A stretch of DNA of 64,000 bases from Chloranthus sessilifolius. Taxonomy: Eukaryota > Streptophyta > Magnoliopsida > Chloranthales > Chloranthaceae. This document shows, one piece after another, positions 1-11,127 of this stretch. The DNA lies in the NCBI GenBank assembly GCA_021018995.1, contig CM037584.1, forward strand, positions 141,501,317 through 141,565,316, given 5' to 3'. Made by a program: the position numbers and the translations under genes. Position 1 is the first letter of the stretch. The number at the start of each line of letters is the position of its first letter. Under the pieces are notes generated by a model that saw only the letters and a program-made list of their open reading frames with translations, made no database searches and had not been told where the DNA came from.

Positions 1-972
1 ACATGATTTCTTGATCTATTAGGGAGACGTGTAATCGGTGAATTTGAAGAATAATTTGTTTTGATATCGATGCATGAAATGTTTGATGGAAGCGGGAAAT
101 TTTTTTCCTAACGCTTTCACGACTCATGTATCGACACGACTCTAAATCTGTTTGATAAATATAAGGATACAATCTCTAGACCGCTTTTCTGGGTTGCTGC
201 CCGTGCATTTTCAGAAGCAAAATTTAAAAGAATTATGCGAAAAATAGAAGACGACGCCTCGCCGGAATGTATAAAATAGATTAAAGAAATTGGTGATCAT
301 TTCTGGGCACGCGCTTATTTCCAAGGGAGGCATTATGATATGTTGACAACTAATATAGCTGAAAGTATAAATAGTGTGTTGAAAATATCCAGGGAGGAAC
401 CGATTGTAAGCATGTTAGAAACTATTCGCACAAAAATAGCCGAATTTTATCTTCGTCGTCAGGAGGAAGGAAATAAAATGACACATGTGTTAACACCGAT
501 GGCAGAAAAACACATAACAAGAAATTCAGGATGGGCCCGTCGAAAAAATGTCATACCATATGGTCGTGATATATTTCAAGTTAAACGTGGTGATTACACT
601 CACAGTGTCGATCTAGAATCGCGAACATGTACATGTAGACGTTGGGCTATTCTTGGACTACCATGTTCACATGCGATCGCCGCATTATCGCGCAGAAACA
701 GAGAAAGAGAGATCCCTCAATTTTGTGAACACTGGTTTACCAGTGACTTATTTAGGGAAACTTATAAAGAACACTTTCTCCCGACCGTTGACAAGCGCCA
801 ATGGACTTCGCAAATAAAAGACATTCAAGTTTTGCCTCCCCACAAAATACGTCAAGCCGGCCGTCCGAAGAAAAGGAGAATAAGATCTAAAGGCGAAGTT
901 CGACCACTACAATGTAAAAATTGTAACAAGTACGGTCATAACCGTCGCTCGTGTAAATTTGTTAATATTTGA
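1..972 (+). pseudogene. MULE transposase, C-terminal part, broken
   Basis: Remnant of a Mutator-like transposase, which cuts and moves MULE DNA in the nucleus. The intact ORF begins at 340, but the same frame reads recognisable transposase sequence upstream (FWVAARAF near 190, WARAYFQGR near 305) with in-frame stops at 4, 52, 109 and 277-279, so 340 is not the true start. Visible domains: the NIAESINSVL motif typical of MULE transposases, a SWIM zinc finger (CTC...CSH, about 630-675) and a CCHC zinc knuckle (CKNCNKYGHNRRSC, 913-954) just before the stop. The catalytic DDE part would lie to the left of the window. The neighbouring ULP pseudogene on the opposite strand suggests a Kaonashi-type (KI-MULE) element. 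Assignment to MULE is firm; the subgroup is inferred. Confidence 0.88.
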
Positions 973-1341
973 AATTAACTTATATTACTTCAAAGTTTGA
1001 GATTGAAAACAGATTGAGATTAGATTAGACCTAGTGGCGATCGAGCTTCCAAATGATCTCATTATAGAAGAGTATTTTTTTTTTCTCTTTTTCTTTCCTT
1101 CAACGTCAACAGATTGGACCTCAATAAAAGAGCGATCAACATCCAACAATTAATTAATATATTTTTTTAGACTAATAATTAAGTTTTGGAATTGTGATTG
1201 AAATATATTGCTGTGCTTAATAAATCATTCATTCAAACAGGATTTGAAGTTGCCAAATTCGCCCCTAATCTACTAGTGATTGGCATAGAGCCCTACCAAA
1301 GATATCTAGCTTCACAATTCCAAAAGGTAGATGATTTCAAA
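973..1341. other. Non-coding spacer inside the MULE
   Basis: AT-rich sequence following the transposase stop. I see no ORF or RNA gene. It leads directly into the 20-bp palindromic array. Confidence 0.5.
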
Positions 1342-1712
1342 TATCGGAAGATATCTTAAACAATCGGCCGATATTTTAAGTAATCGGCCGATATTTTAAG
1401 TAATGGACGATATCTTAAATCATCGGCCGATGATTTAAATTATCGGCCGATGATTTAAGATATCGACCGATGATTTAAGATATCGGCCGATGACTTAAAA
1501 TATCGGCCAATATTTTAAATCATCGGCCGATATCTTAAATCATCGGCCGATAATTTAAATCATCGGCCGATATCTTAAATCATCGGCCGATTGTTTAAGA
1601 TATCGTTCGATTACTTAAAATATCGGCCGATTGTTTAAGATATCGTCCGATGATTTAAGATATCGGACGATGATTTAAAATATTGGCCGATATTTTAAGT
1701 CATCGGCCGATT
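1342..1712. repeat. 20-bp palindromic tandem array (MULE array 1)
   Basis: About 18 units at an exact 20-bp period. Each unit is a 10-bp palindrome close to ATCGGCCGAT followed by a second, looser 10-bp palindrome of the type ATCTTAAGAT (variants ATATTTTAAG, TGATTTAAAT). First clear cores are at 1363-1372 and 1383-1392; the last is at 1702-1711. It sits between the transposase and the convergent ULP pseudogene. Confidence 0.9.
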
Positions 1713-2005
1713 GGAATTGCTTCAAGAGAGGAAGGCTCCGTTGATAAATCATTCAAGGTGAAATCTAAACATTAGATAAGTAATTGTTAGACAAATAAGA
1801 TAAATTGATAACAACGAAAATAAAAATTATACAAGTTAATAAAAATTAATAAAATTAATTATTTACAATTTCATCAAAAAACATCTCTACAAAAGTCTAA
1901 AATTTTTTACAGACATATTTAACTATTCTTTCCAAATGTGCACATTAGATGTCCGATTTCGGCTCTAAATTATTGCATATGTTTATCGTCGAAATCAATA
2001 GGCCG
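1713..2005. other. AT-rich spacer, convergent 3' ends
   Basis: Separates the palindromic array from the stop codon of the minus-strand ULP pseudogene. It is probably that gene's 3' UTR. No coding sequence seen. Confidence 0.4.
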
Positions 2006-2596
2006 CTATTGGGAGAAGTATTCTATATACTTCAAAACGTATACACCGCAATCCCAATCGTTTTCTTGGATCGGGAGAACGACACTGTTGAACGCCGATA
2101 CCTTCCACTGTTGATCGAAAGCTGACTTCAAACCGACAGCGTAAAGAAGGCGCGGAAGGTGATTCAATAGACATTCTTTATGCGCTTCAAACCTTCTTGA
2201 GCACTCTCGGTTTGCTGGATCTATTAGCTTAATTTCTCGACCAACTAATGAAATTATAGCCAACGCCCAGTGGCTATGTTTTTGGCTATGCATCGGAAGA
2301 TAAATCTACACATAAACGGAACCGAAATTTTAAATAATAAAATTTATTTAAAAGCCGTTAACGTTAAATAAAGCGAAGTTTAGTATTCAAAAACGTACCG
2401 TTCCACAGTCGATCGTGTGAATTCCGCGGATAAAGAACATTCCATTATTTGTCAATAGTGATTCCATCGTCTTTGAATTGTTACGAACATTCCATTCGTC
2501 ACAATAGGCCTGCCACCTATCGAGGTCGCTGAGCGCAGCTATACCTTCATTATCGATATATTTTTTAAATTTTTTCTCGTCTGCCATAAACAAGGT
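2006..2596 (-). pseudogene. ULP1-like (C48) protease domain, two 3' exons
   Basis: Catalytic part of a ubiquitin-like-protein-specific protease, the cysteine protease fold that processes SUMO. The last exon (2006-2305) holds the full catalytic set: His in HSHWAL, Asp in IKLIDPANR, Gln and Cys in PIQENDWDCGVYVLKY. A second exon is 2399-2596. The joining intron (2306-2398) has GT (CCGTTCCAC side, minus GGAACG/GTACG) and AG (TGTGTAG) ends and keeps the frame. A further intron, 2597-2710 (TTTCAG acceptor), links to the proline-rich exon. The catalytic residues look intact, but upstream exons carry stops, so the whole gene is a pseudogene. This gene type is a known passenger of KI-MULEs. Confidence 0.85.
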
Positions 2597-2710
2597 CTGA
2601 AACAGGATAATGTAGTAAGTAAATAAATTAGAAGAAGTTAATCAAGAGTCGTGATTGAAAAGATAAATAAAAGAAACAAACGAGCTTCCAATAAATATTT
2701 GAAACCTTAC

Positions 2711-3550
2711 CAGGGCAGACACAGAAGCGAATCAGCTTTTTTCGACATTGGCCGTAAACATTAAATCGTTTATAACTTCAAAGACTCTCGAGTACGCGTC
2801 GATGACTTTATTGTCGAGCCACGAGCGTCCTTTGAGAACCTTCAAAAGAGCAACTGTGATGTCAACACCCCTGATAGTATTGACGATCACATTGTCCTCG
2901 TTCTCCGGCCGATTCCAAAAACTAAGCATATACTTTTGCTCCATTGATTTTACCCCATCCTCCTCCTCCTTCACAACCAATCTTGATTTTTTTATTATTG
3001 CTTTAGTGGTCGGAGACTTTCTCTTCTTACGAGCACGCAAGTCATAACCTTCGGCTTCATTTTTTGCAGATGATAGTTTCACTATAATTATTTTTAGTGA
3101 TGCCGACTGTGACTCACGAGAAGGCTGCGTAAGAGGAGCACCATCATCACCCACATCAACCAAGGGTTGTTTAGTAGGCTGAGGAGCAGTAGGTTTTGGG
3201 GTAGCAGGTTTAGTGGCAGTAGATTTATGGGTAAGTTGAGGAGCGGCGGGTTTTGGGGCAGTTGATTGTTGTCTTGGTTGAGGAGCAGTGGGTTTTGGGG
3301 CACTGGACTGATGGCTTAGTTGAGGAGCAGTGGGTTTTGGGGCACTGGACTGATGACTTGGTTGAGGAGCAGTGGGTTTTGGGGCAGTAGACTGATGGCT
3401 TTGTTGATGAGTGGTGGGTTGAGGGACAGTTGATTGAGGATAAGTGGGGGAAGGAACGAAGGCGTCAAATAGCACAGAGGTTAAAATATTATCTTGCATA
3501 ATTGTAAAAAAAAAATACATTACAAAAAATAAAAAAATTAAAAACCGCAT
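2711..3550 (-). pseudogene. ULP gene, proline-rich repeat exon and start of protease domain
   Basis: The longest open part is 2732-3550. A Pro/Thr/Gln/Ser tract (about 3130-3450) repeats the unit PKPTAPQPSHQSSA with variation, followed by a basic stretch (RARKKRKS, NLS-like) and then WLDNKVIDAY (about 2795-2825), which opens the ULP1 fold. A TGA at 2732-2734 interrupts the frame seven codons before the donor at 2710/2711. The first residues of the ORF (hydrophobic, Phe-rich) read through an AT-rich intron tail and are probably not protein. The upstream splice acceptor near 3495 is uncertain because the phase does not fit the nearest AG. Confidence 0.7.
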
Positions 3551-3551
3551 T

Positions 3552-3780
3552 ATCGACCGATAATTTAACTAATCGATCGATAATTTACATTATCGATCGA
3601 TAATGTACATTATCGGTCATAATGTAAATTATCGATCGATTAGTTAAATTATCGTCCGATAATGTAACTTATCGGTCGATAATTTAAATTATCGTCCGCT
3701 AATGTACATTATCGATCGACTATTTAAATTATCGTCCGATCAGTTACATCGTCGGACGATAAGTTCCATCGTCGGACGAC
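3552..3780. repeat. 20-bp palindromic tandem array (MULE array 2)
   Basis: About 11 units at a 20-bp period, with core ATCGATCGAT or ATCGNCCGAT alternating with AATTTACATT or AATGTAAATT. The unit architecture is the same as array 1 but the core bases differ (GATC in place of GGCC). It lies between the coiled-coil and proline-rich parts of the ULP pseudogene, in what reads as an intron. Confidence 0.88.
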
Positions 3781-3794
3781 AAGCTAATTTTGCA

Positions 3795-4529
3795 TTAATT
3801 TGTAAAGAATTGATTTTGTTCTAAATTTGAAAAGGCTTGGTTTGGTACCTTTCTTAAATGAGAGATGACCGTATCAAGATCCTTCCGTATTGCTTTATTT
3901 TCTTCTTGTAAGGCCTTCTTATCTCTCCCGAGTTGTTCAATGGTGAGTGCTTGCCCTTTGAGCAGCGTAAATGCATGCCAGAATTCTTTTTTCATGTCTT
4001 TTACAGCCATGCGGAGCGTCTTGCATTCTTTTCTAAGCTCCGTTATTTCTTTGGTTAGGTGCGGTTGCCTAACTGGCTGCTCTCTTGTTGACTGGGGCCT
4101 AATATCCGGTTTGCCCTTTGGTTGACGTACAACGACCTCAAAATCATCGTTTTCGTCGCTGCAATCTTCGTCATCCTCATTGTCGTCATCTCGGCTAATC
4201 GGCTCTTTGGCTCTTTCTTTCGGACGTGTCGCATGACTTGGGATATCATCATATTCATCTATATTTTCTTCGGAGTAAGACTCTTTTCTTTCCTCGGTCT
4301 CTTCCTTCTTATTTTTCATTTCTCTTCGAATTAAAAAGTATCGAACCCATTTATACTGTAATTCGTGCTTTTCAACTTCAAGCTCTAAAATATCTTTAGA
4401 CTTAAGAAATTTTTCTCGATATAAATTAGGATTACGGCTGAATTTTGGGCCTTCCCATTTCATTAGCCTTGGAAATGGTTCTTTAAGCTCAATAGGAGCG
4501 GTAGCGACTGCAGGAAAGTGCTCAAATGA
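3795..4529 (-). pseudogene. ULP gene, central coiled-coil region
   Basis: Continues the DUF1985 frame after a stop at 4530-4532. It opens with a segment matching the tail of DUF1985 (SFEHFPAVATAPIE), then a charged acidic linker (Glu/Asp-rich, EENIDEYDD, DDDNEDDED) and a C-terminal heptad-like region (about 3850-4060, KEITELRKECKTLRMAVKD) likely to form a coiled coil. An AAG/GTACC site at 3849/3850 (minus strand) looks like a splice donor; the ORF beyond it runs into intron-like sequence. No enzymatic motif. It is the linker between DUF1985 and the ULP1 domain. Confidence 0.7.
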
Positions 4530-5183
4530 CTAAATCTGTAAGGCAATAGTGCATCCGTAGATGTTGTATTGCCCATTTTCTGACCTTTTCGCCATTTTCC
4601 TTTTGCTACTCGCTTTTGTTATACTATCTAATAAATTATTGTAAATTATCAGGCCCCACGGTAACTTGTTGAACTCTTCAATGTTATCTATTAATTCTAA
4701 GTACTGTGTATCTACTTCCTGGTATGTGTCCGGAAGTAAAAAAGAACATACGAAAAATAATAATGATAGTTTCAAAAAATCATCGTTGGATAAATCAGCA
4801 CTGTCAATAATTTCTTCAATACGAAATCTTTTCGCCGGCTTCCCCCGAAAGAATTTGTATCGAATAGTTGTTTCCTCTTTTACGGCCACCTTCTCAGACT
4901 CAGGTTCCGTCAACATGTTGAGGCCTAAAATCAAGGCTATATCGATCTCTTGCAGGAGTACATTGGTGTTCTTGACTTTGAAAATATTATCTTCAACCCA
5001 AAAACATAAAATAGCGTCAACCAAGTCTCCAACGAATCCTAATTTCTCATTCATCCTAAATAGATGACCGAATACTGAATCATCTAATATTTTCTTTCTC
5101 TCTTCGTTACAGTGCATGTAAAATTTTTTACCACCAACTCCAGAATATTTTCCGATGGGCTTTAGAGTCATGGTCATTTTCAA
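4530..5183 (-). pseudogene. DUF1985 domain of KI-MULE ULP gene
   Basis: N-terminal domain found in plant transposon-borne ULP genes; its function is unknown. It matches DUF1985 in order: FGHLFRMNEKLGFVGDLVDAIL, then RYKFFRGKPAKRF, LKLSLLFFVCSFLL and FNKLPWGLIIYN. The ORF ends at TAG 4530-4532 immediately after IALQI, where the family normally has a Trp and continues (A.E.IP), so I read TGG to TAG. An AG (ATATTACAG, minus strand, near 5201) just upstream of the ATG suggests a further 5' intron. Confidence 0.78.
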
Positions 5184-5269
5184 TCACTTAGTAGGAACTG
5201 TAATATAAATAAAAAGCAATTAATAAACAAAAGAAGTGATTTTGAAAAAACTACTAATCCGCTAACTTA

Positions 5270-5331
5270 CCGATAACTTACCGATAATTTAAGTTATCGA
5301 TCGATAACTTAAATTATCGGTAAGTTATCGG
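5270..5331. repeat. Perfect 62-bp palindrome
   Basis: Two 30-bp arms (5270-5299 and 5302-5331) are exactly reverse complementary, with AT at the centre. The arms are built from the same CCGATAA/TTATCGG pieces as arrays 1 and 2. It lies upstream of the DUF1985 exon, probably in the first intron: a CAG/GTAATT donor on the minus strand sits near 5390. Confidence 0.92.
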
Positions 5332-5937
5332 ATTAGGTGGGAAACATTGGGGATGACTAAATGTGCTGAATGTAAAAAAAATAAATTACCTGGAAATGTA
5401 ATGTGACCTTTGTGACATTTTTCCGCTTTGTCGCCGCTATCTTGTTTTTTTCAGAAAAGTTAAACTTAAAACGTAATAGTAACAAATGAAAAGTAGAAGT
5501 AGCTTTTATACTCTCTTTTAAAGGGCGGTGAAATTTTTTTTATATTATTTAAAATAGGCCCTTGCTTACGTGGAGCAGGCGGAGGCGGCTAGGTTTGGAG
5601 CTGGTCATTAATGCAACGATTGAAACTATAGGGCCGTTTCTGCAAATACGCAAACATATAGGGCCGAAAGTGTAAATTTCCCCACTTTAAATGTGTTAAA
5701 TTTTGGTGTTGCTGAGCTTTTGGAAAAACACATATACCTACATCGACATGCGTATAGGAGTTACACAATGCACCCACCTTCTTAGGCCCCGACCACTTTA
5801 GTTTTGACCTAAAGGGCCATAGAATCTTGGCCTAGATCAAATTGTGGCCTTGGGCCCATATTCTTCTAGTGTTTCTCGCCCTCTTCACTCCGAGTTGTGA
5901 TATCAACGTTTTGCTTACAGGAATATAATGCACTAAT
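5332..5937. other. MULE edge and flanking sequence, no gene
   Basis: Contains the presumed 5' exon area of the ULP pseudogene (5380-5460), then sequence without coding signal. I could not find a terminal inverted repeat or target duplication, so the MULE's right end is undefined. KI-MULEs often lack clear TIRs. Confidence 0.35.
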
Positions 5938-6416
5938 TGTTGGATTTGTCTCACATCGGCTATGAGCTGGCCCTTTTTGGGCTCTTTATATTTTGGGCAA
6001 ACCTCACCTTACAAGCGGATTTTGTGAGGTTGAGTTAGGCCTGTTGGATTTCTTATCATGGTATCAAAGCCATTCTTTCTCTCACGTCACTCATTTCATG
6101 TCCATGTGATTTGACTCAATCTCGCCAACACGTGCGGGGCGTGTTAGATTTGTTCCACATTGGCTGTGGACTGGCCCTTCTTAGGCTCTTTATATCTTGG
6201 GCAAACCTCACATTACAAGCCGATTTTGTGAGATTGAGTTAAGCCCATTGAATTTCCATGTGATTTGGCTCAATCTCGCTAACACGTGCGGGGTGTGTTG
6301 GATTTCTCCCACATCGGTTGTGGGCTGGCCCTTCTTGGGCTCTTTATATCTTAGGCAGACCTCATCTTGCAAGCCGATTTTGTGAGGTTGAGTTAGGCTA
6401 GTTGAATTTCTTATTA
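5938..6416 (+). mobile_element. TRIM retrotransposon with three LTRs
   Basis: A non-autonomous, non-coding LTR retrotransposon 479 bp long. Three roughly 120-bp LTR copies (5938-6058, 6142-6258, 6296-6416) begin TGTTGGA or TGTTAGA and share CCCACATCGG, GGGCTCTTTATAT and TTGTGAGGTTGAGTTAGG. A primer-binding site follows the first LTR. A CTAAT duplication flanks the whole (5933-5937 and 6417-6421), so the three-LTR form inserted as a unit or recombined afterwards. It depends on other elements for enzymes. Confidence 0.9.
6059..6071 (+). other. TRIM primer-binding site
   Basis: TGGTATCAAAGCC directly follows the CA end of the first LTR. It matches the tRNA-Met(i)-type PBS (TGGTATCAGAGC) used by many TRIMs and Copia elements, with one base changed. 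Confidence 0.85.
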
Positions 6417-9168
6417 CTAATCTAATTTTCTTTTCTAAGATTTGTAAGAGATCTTTAGTTTTTATTAATTTTTATGAGATTGCAATATATATAAGCTATC
6501 TTTGGGATTGCTCTGGGGCAGAACACTTTAATATAAGATTGTGTTTGGTTATAACTTATAAATGTTCTTAACACTTTCGAAGAATGTCTTTGGGAGAGTG
6601 AAAGAGCTGAATTTGAGTATTTTTAAAAGACAATTTAAACCTGCTCCAAAGAACAATCAACACCATCATCCTCGTTCAGTTGCACATACATATCAAATGG
6701 TAATAATACAGAGGGACTGAAGGTGTTCCCTCTATTTTCGACATAAATTTCTATTTAGCATTTTATTTAGGGCATCTCATAGATATCACAAAATTGCACT
6801 CCGCGCCGTCCGGATTATACTCATTTATTATCAGCCTCATTGACTGGCGTTCTTAGTCTTTATAAGCCCTTGGGGTTATTAGATTGTGGTTGACTGACTC
6901 TGACTGTGAGACATATGCTAACGGAAGAGTATAAAACTGTTTACTCCTTATTGACCTCATAAAATTATCAATATTTTTCCACCGCCAATTACATTTTCAA
7001 CCTCATCTTGCTACCATCATCTTCAACCTAATCTATGGCCTCTAAACTTCACCTAATCTCTCATATATCAGTGAATCTTGAGATCATGGGCCTACCATCG
7101 GATAGTTAGATTACGAGATGGGAGAAGGGTCCATGGGTTCTCTGTGGTAATATGCCAGATTTGGTTAGACATGTTCCAAAGATTTGCTGTTGCTCAATCC
7201 AAATTTTGGGTTTGAAAAATAGGGGAGGGACAACACGAGGGGGGGTGTAGGGTGAAGGAGACGACGTGGGTTTTGGGAATTTGTAGGGTTTTGAGTACCT
7301 TTATTTACAATCACAAATTCATTCTTCTCAACTTGAGTTTCACATGCTTGCATTGTTGATCACTTTGAATCAAAAGATGGAGATTGCTTTTTACCATAAT
7401 CTTTCACCAAATGAATCTTGAGATATGGGGCCTACCATTAGGGGGGACCAGATTTTGATTCCACATGACAACCTATCTAAAAAGTGAATGCAATCATTGA
7501 TGTATATCAAAGGTGGCTCTTGGATTACTTTCATAATGTATGCCATGTGAATCTAAATCTGACAGTCTGATGGTAGGCCCATAATCTCAAGATCCATGAG
7601 GCCGAAGATTAGAGCGAAAAATAATCTCCATTGTCTGATTCAAAACAGTCAACGATTTTAAGTACATGCAAATGAAGTCGAAGGATAGATGAGACATGGG
7701 GTCAGTCAGATAAAGAGGGGTATAGCTGGTATTTCAAATAATTTAACTATGCTTAAATGAAGAACAATAACGCCAGCTCGTGTTTAACGGTTCATCACGA
7801 TAGGGGGGTCTTGTGTACAAGTAACACGAGTCTTGAGTTCACCCACATTAAAAGCACATGTACTGTTTTGAATTTGGCAAAGCAGATCATTTTTCATCCC
7901 AATATTTCACATGATCGATCTTGAGATCATGAACATATCATTAGGCGGTTAGTTTTTTATTTCGCATAAAACACAAGGTTCTCTTTATTTATTTGCAATA
8001 ATCCGAAACTGGGATCAAGTAAGAAACTTGCAGATGAATTCAAACTCTCGGTCAAAGAGCCTATGAATTGCCATTGAATTCGCTCAAAATGTGGAAGAGC
8101 TTTGAGTGGTCATGCGACAGAAACTTCTACTTCCAAAAAAAGTTAGTCGCATCTTCTCCAGTTGTAACAGTATTCCTTTTGACTGGTCATCATAATTCCA
8201 GTTGTCCCATAACTTTGCTCATCATCTCACCAAGTTGCCCAACGTCTACAAGGAGGACCTCCAGACCAAAAATAAATAGAAAACGTCTCTCTTTAGTGCG
8301 TAACGGGTGGCACTATAAACTATAAAGCTTCATCGCCATCTCTCATGCATCTTTTTGGGGTTGCATCCAGGGATGCAAATGGGCCCGTTGAACTTGAACC
8401 CACCCAGCTAAACTTGACCTGAAATTGAACAGTAGCCCTAGCTGCGTGCAACTTGCACAGACACTACATCTGGGCTGTCTATGGCTTATTAAAAAACACA
8501 AAAAACAAAAAAAACAAAAAAATTTGAGAATCTTGATGGCATGAAAAAGCGGGGTTTTGTCTTTTGAGGTCTAGACCCAAAAAAATCGTAAGACATCGTC
8601 TTTTTTTTCTTGAAGTTCTCCAATGGAGAAACCTTTGACTCCTCGAGGACTTCCTCCTCCAGGGCATGTGATCGAGGACGTCCTCCTCCGGATAGAGGAC
8701 GTGAACATGCTCTATTCCAAATTCAATGATTTTTTATTTTATTTTATTTTTATATTTAACATATGAGGTTATAGGGTCCTCACCCTTTCATTAAAAACGA
8801 TAGAAGAACACAAATATAAAAACCACAAGGTTAGTGTTACGCCTAGAGCATGTGATCAAAGCAGAATCAGCCAGATGGGTGAATACCCTCATCAGAAGAA
8901 TCTGCCGGATGAGTGAATACCCTCGTTGGCCATGTTCTTGGAATGAGACCAATTTTCATAGGACCTAAGACTTCATTTTGATAGGCTATGGAAGGTTAAA
9001 TGGTCTGTCCAAACTATCTCCTTCTAAGATGGATTCTTTTTAAGTTTGAGAATGAGGAAGATTTGAAGTGAATCCTTAAAGGAGGAGAATAGACCATCTG
9101 TGTTCAACCTCTGATTCGCTGAATATGACATCCGAATTCAAAAACAAAAGAGAAATAATAGAAACGAT
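6417..9168. other. Non-coding region with dispersed repeat copies
   Basis: No supportable gene; the short ORFs here show no protein-family resemblance. It holds four related copies of a roughly 35-bp segment (listed separately) and A/T-rich filler. Confidence 0.4.
7072..7952. repeat. Dispersed motif TCTTGAGATCATGGGCCTACCA, four copies
   Basis: Copies at about 7072-7112, 7411-7445 and 7911-7952 are direct; the one at 7566-7596 is inverted (TGGTAGGCCCATAATCTCAAG). The shared core is TCTTGAGAT followed by GGGCCTACCAT. Mixed orientation suggests an old inverted-repeat element or several small insertions. Confidence 0.6.
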
Positions 9169-10800
9169 TATGTTACGACCCGAAATTTTATCCTATTCCG
9201 AGGGCCTAGAATTTCGAGTTATGGCCCACACGCATCCCAGATACTATACACTAAGCGAACATATACATAATCAGAGTACTCAAACAATACGGTTCCACAA
9301 AACCCATAAAACCAACAAAATAAAGATGAAATATAAAGACAACCATAAATAATGAATAAAGGCGAGAAAATCCATGAAGGGTCTCATAATAAAAAAAGAA
9401 ATAAAGATCATACATATATGAAAAGTGCATGCGTGGCTAAAAATGGATAATAACCGTATGAAACTAGTTTCAATACTGAAACTACAACTATCAATAATCT
9501 GCACTCAGGTCAAAATAAGCACTAAGGTACTCTTGATAACCAACCACGTTGCCCTCCCAAGACTCCTGGTACTCAGCGTCCACGGGGTCAATGAAGCCAG
9601 TGCCAATAGGACCAGAATAGCTAGCGTCCACTTCGTCGATATAATCACTTGAAATAATAAATGTCACGAGTGTTGAGTCGCTAAATAACATGCAACTTAG
9701 TGGATACACCACAAATTCACCATTTTCAGGTGCATTGTAAGTGCATTTCGTGATTGATAATAATAGTATAACAATGTAACTGAAAGAAGGAAATAATACA
9801 TTTCTATGTATCGTGCAGTTCATATCATATTATAAATGCAAGACCATGAGCTATAAACACTCCAGTCCTAACGTACCACACAAAACCTCATAAACATAAC
9901 ATAACTTGTTATTCCGTTACATGCGTCTGTACATCGCATGGGTGTACTTACATACTCGTAATCCTAATATAATCTGTGCCAAAGTCGCTGCTCGAGCCTA
10001 TTATGTGAGGGTCACCATAGTAGCTTTTAACTATAACATAACGTCTTTCATAACATATCATACTCATACACCCCATTCAGCCTATGGGGAGAGTTGACCA
10101 TTTCGTACGGTCTTTAAAGGCGAGAACAAGTACTTCATAATATAACTCATATTGCCTTCTCTGATACCCATATTGACTATAAACATTGTGGTCCTTACGG
10201 TGGATACGTAAGGTATGACATGTACAGACTTAAGTTCTAAATCTTATACTGGCTTACATAGTAGTGTCTTATTATCAAAGTCATTCTTAACACATAACTT
10301 AACCTGAGCTTAACCTTAAATAAGTCATACACTTAATCTATCATATTTAGGGCTCGGGAGTGATAAGATCACCGTATATGACATCGTGTACGAGGTTACA
10401 TTGAATCCACACTCACCACACCCCTCATGATATCTCATACCACAATGAGTTGTGAGGCATGCGAATACGGTGTGATCCTCGCTTTAATATCATCATAGCG
10501 AAACACTACGCCCAAGCGTAGGCATGATCTCACACACTCACGTACATAATCTAGCCTATCCTTAACTCGTACAACATAACCAAGATGAAAACATAGAACT
10601 ATCTTACTTGGTGGATAGATTTACATTCAAGACTACGTCATGTTTATACGTATATACCCTTATATAACATACCGATATAAATATAAGATAAGGTAGTTGT
10701 TAGTGTGTGACATCGAGAATGTGAAGGTTAGAGTTCGATTTCACGAGGGTATCAAAATTTTAAATCTTCATGCTATCGCAGAGATCACGTTAAAGTGATA
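9169..10800. other. Non-coding repetitive DNA, possible old LTR
   Basis: Begins TGTTACGACCCGAAATTTTA, which resembles the start of some plant gypsy LTRs. I could not find a partner copy or a duplication in the window. No coding sequence recognised. Confidence 0.25.
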
Positions 10801-10805
10801 AAATT

Positions 10806-10831
10806 GATATATATATATATATATATATATT
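10806..10831. repeat. (TA)n microsatellite
   Basis: Uninterrupted alternating A and T for about 26 bp. Confidence 0.95.
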
Positions 10832-11127
10832 AATATAATCAAATAATTAAGTTGAAAGATGTCGCAGTTCAAAGTCAGGTGAATCATGACCATCGATTGA
10901 AACCTAATTTGTGATTAATATACATTAAGAGTTTTAGTCATGATAAACATGGGTAGAGTTCTTGATACTCTACCAAAAAGACATCGATATTTCGAGATAT
11001 CAGACCTCAAATCGGGCCCGAAATCCTAGTTCAAGGTCGAGTCTCAAATCGGGTATACAAAAGAGCATAAGGAAGACATACACTAGATTGTAACTACATG
11101 GAGCATTAGCACAAAAGTGGTTGTAAA

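Noticed and set aside
1342..1712. CRISPR array
   Set aside because: Regular 20-bp units have no unique spacers, the genome is a plant, and no Cas genes are present.
9491..9823. 110-codon minus-strand ORF
   Set aside because: Starts and ends in repeat-like DNA, no recognisable domain; a chance frame is sufficient.
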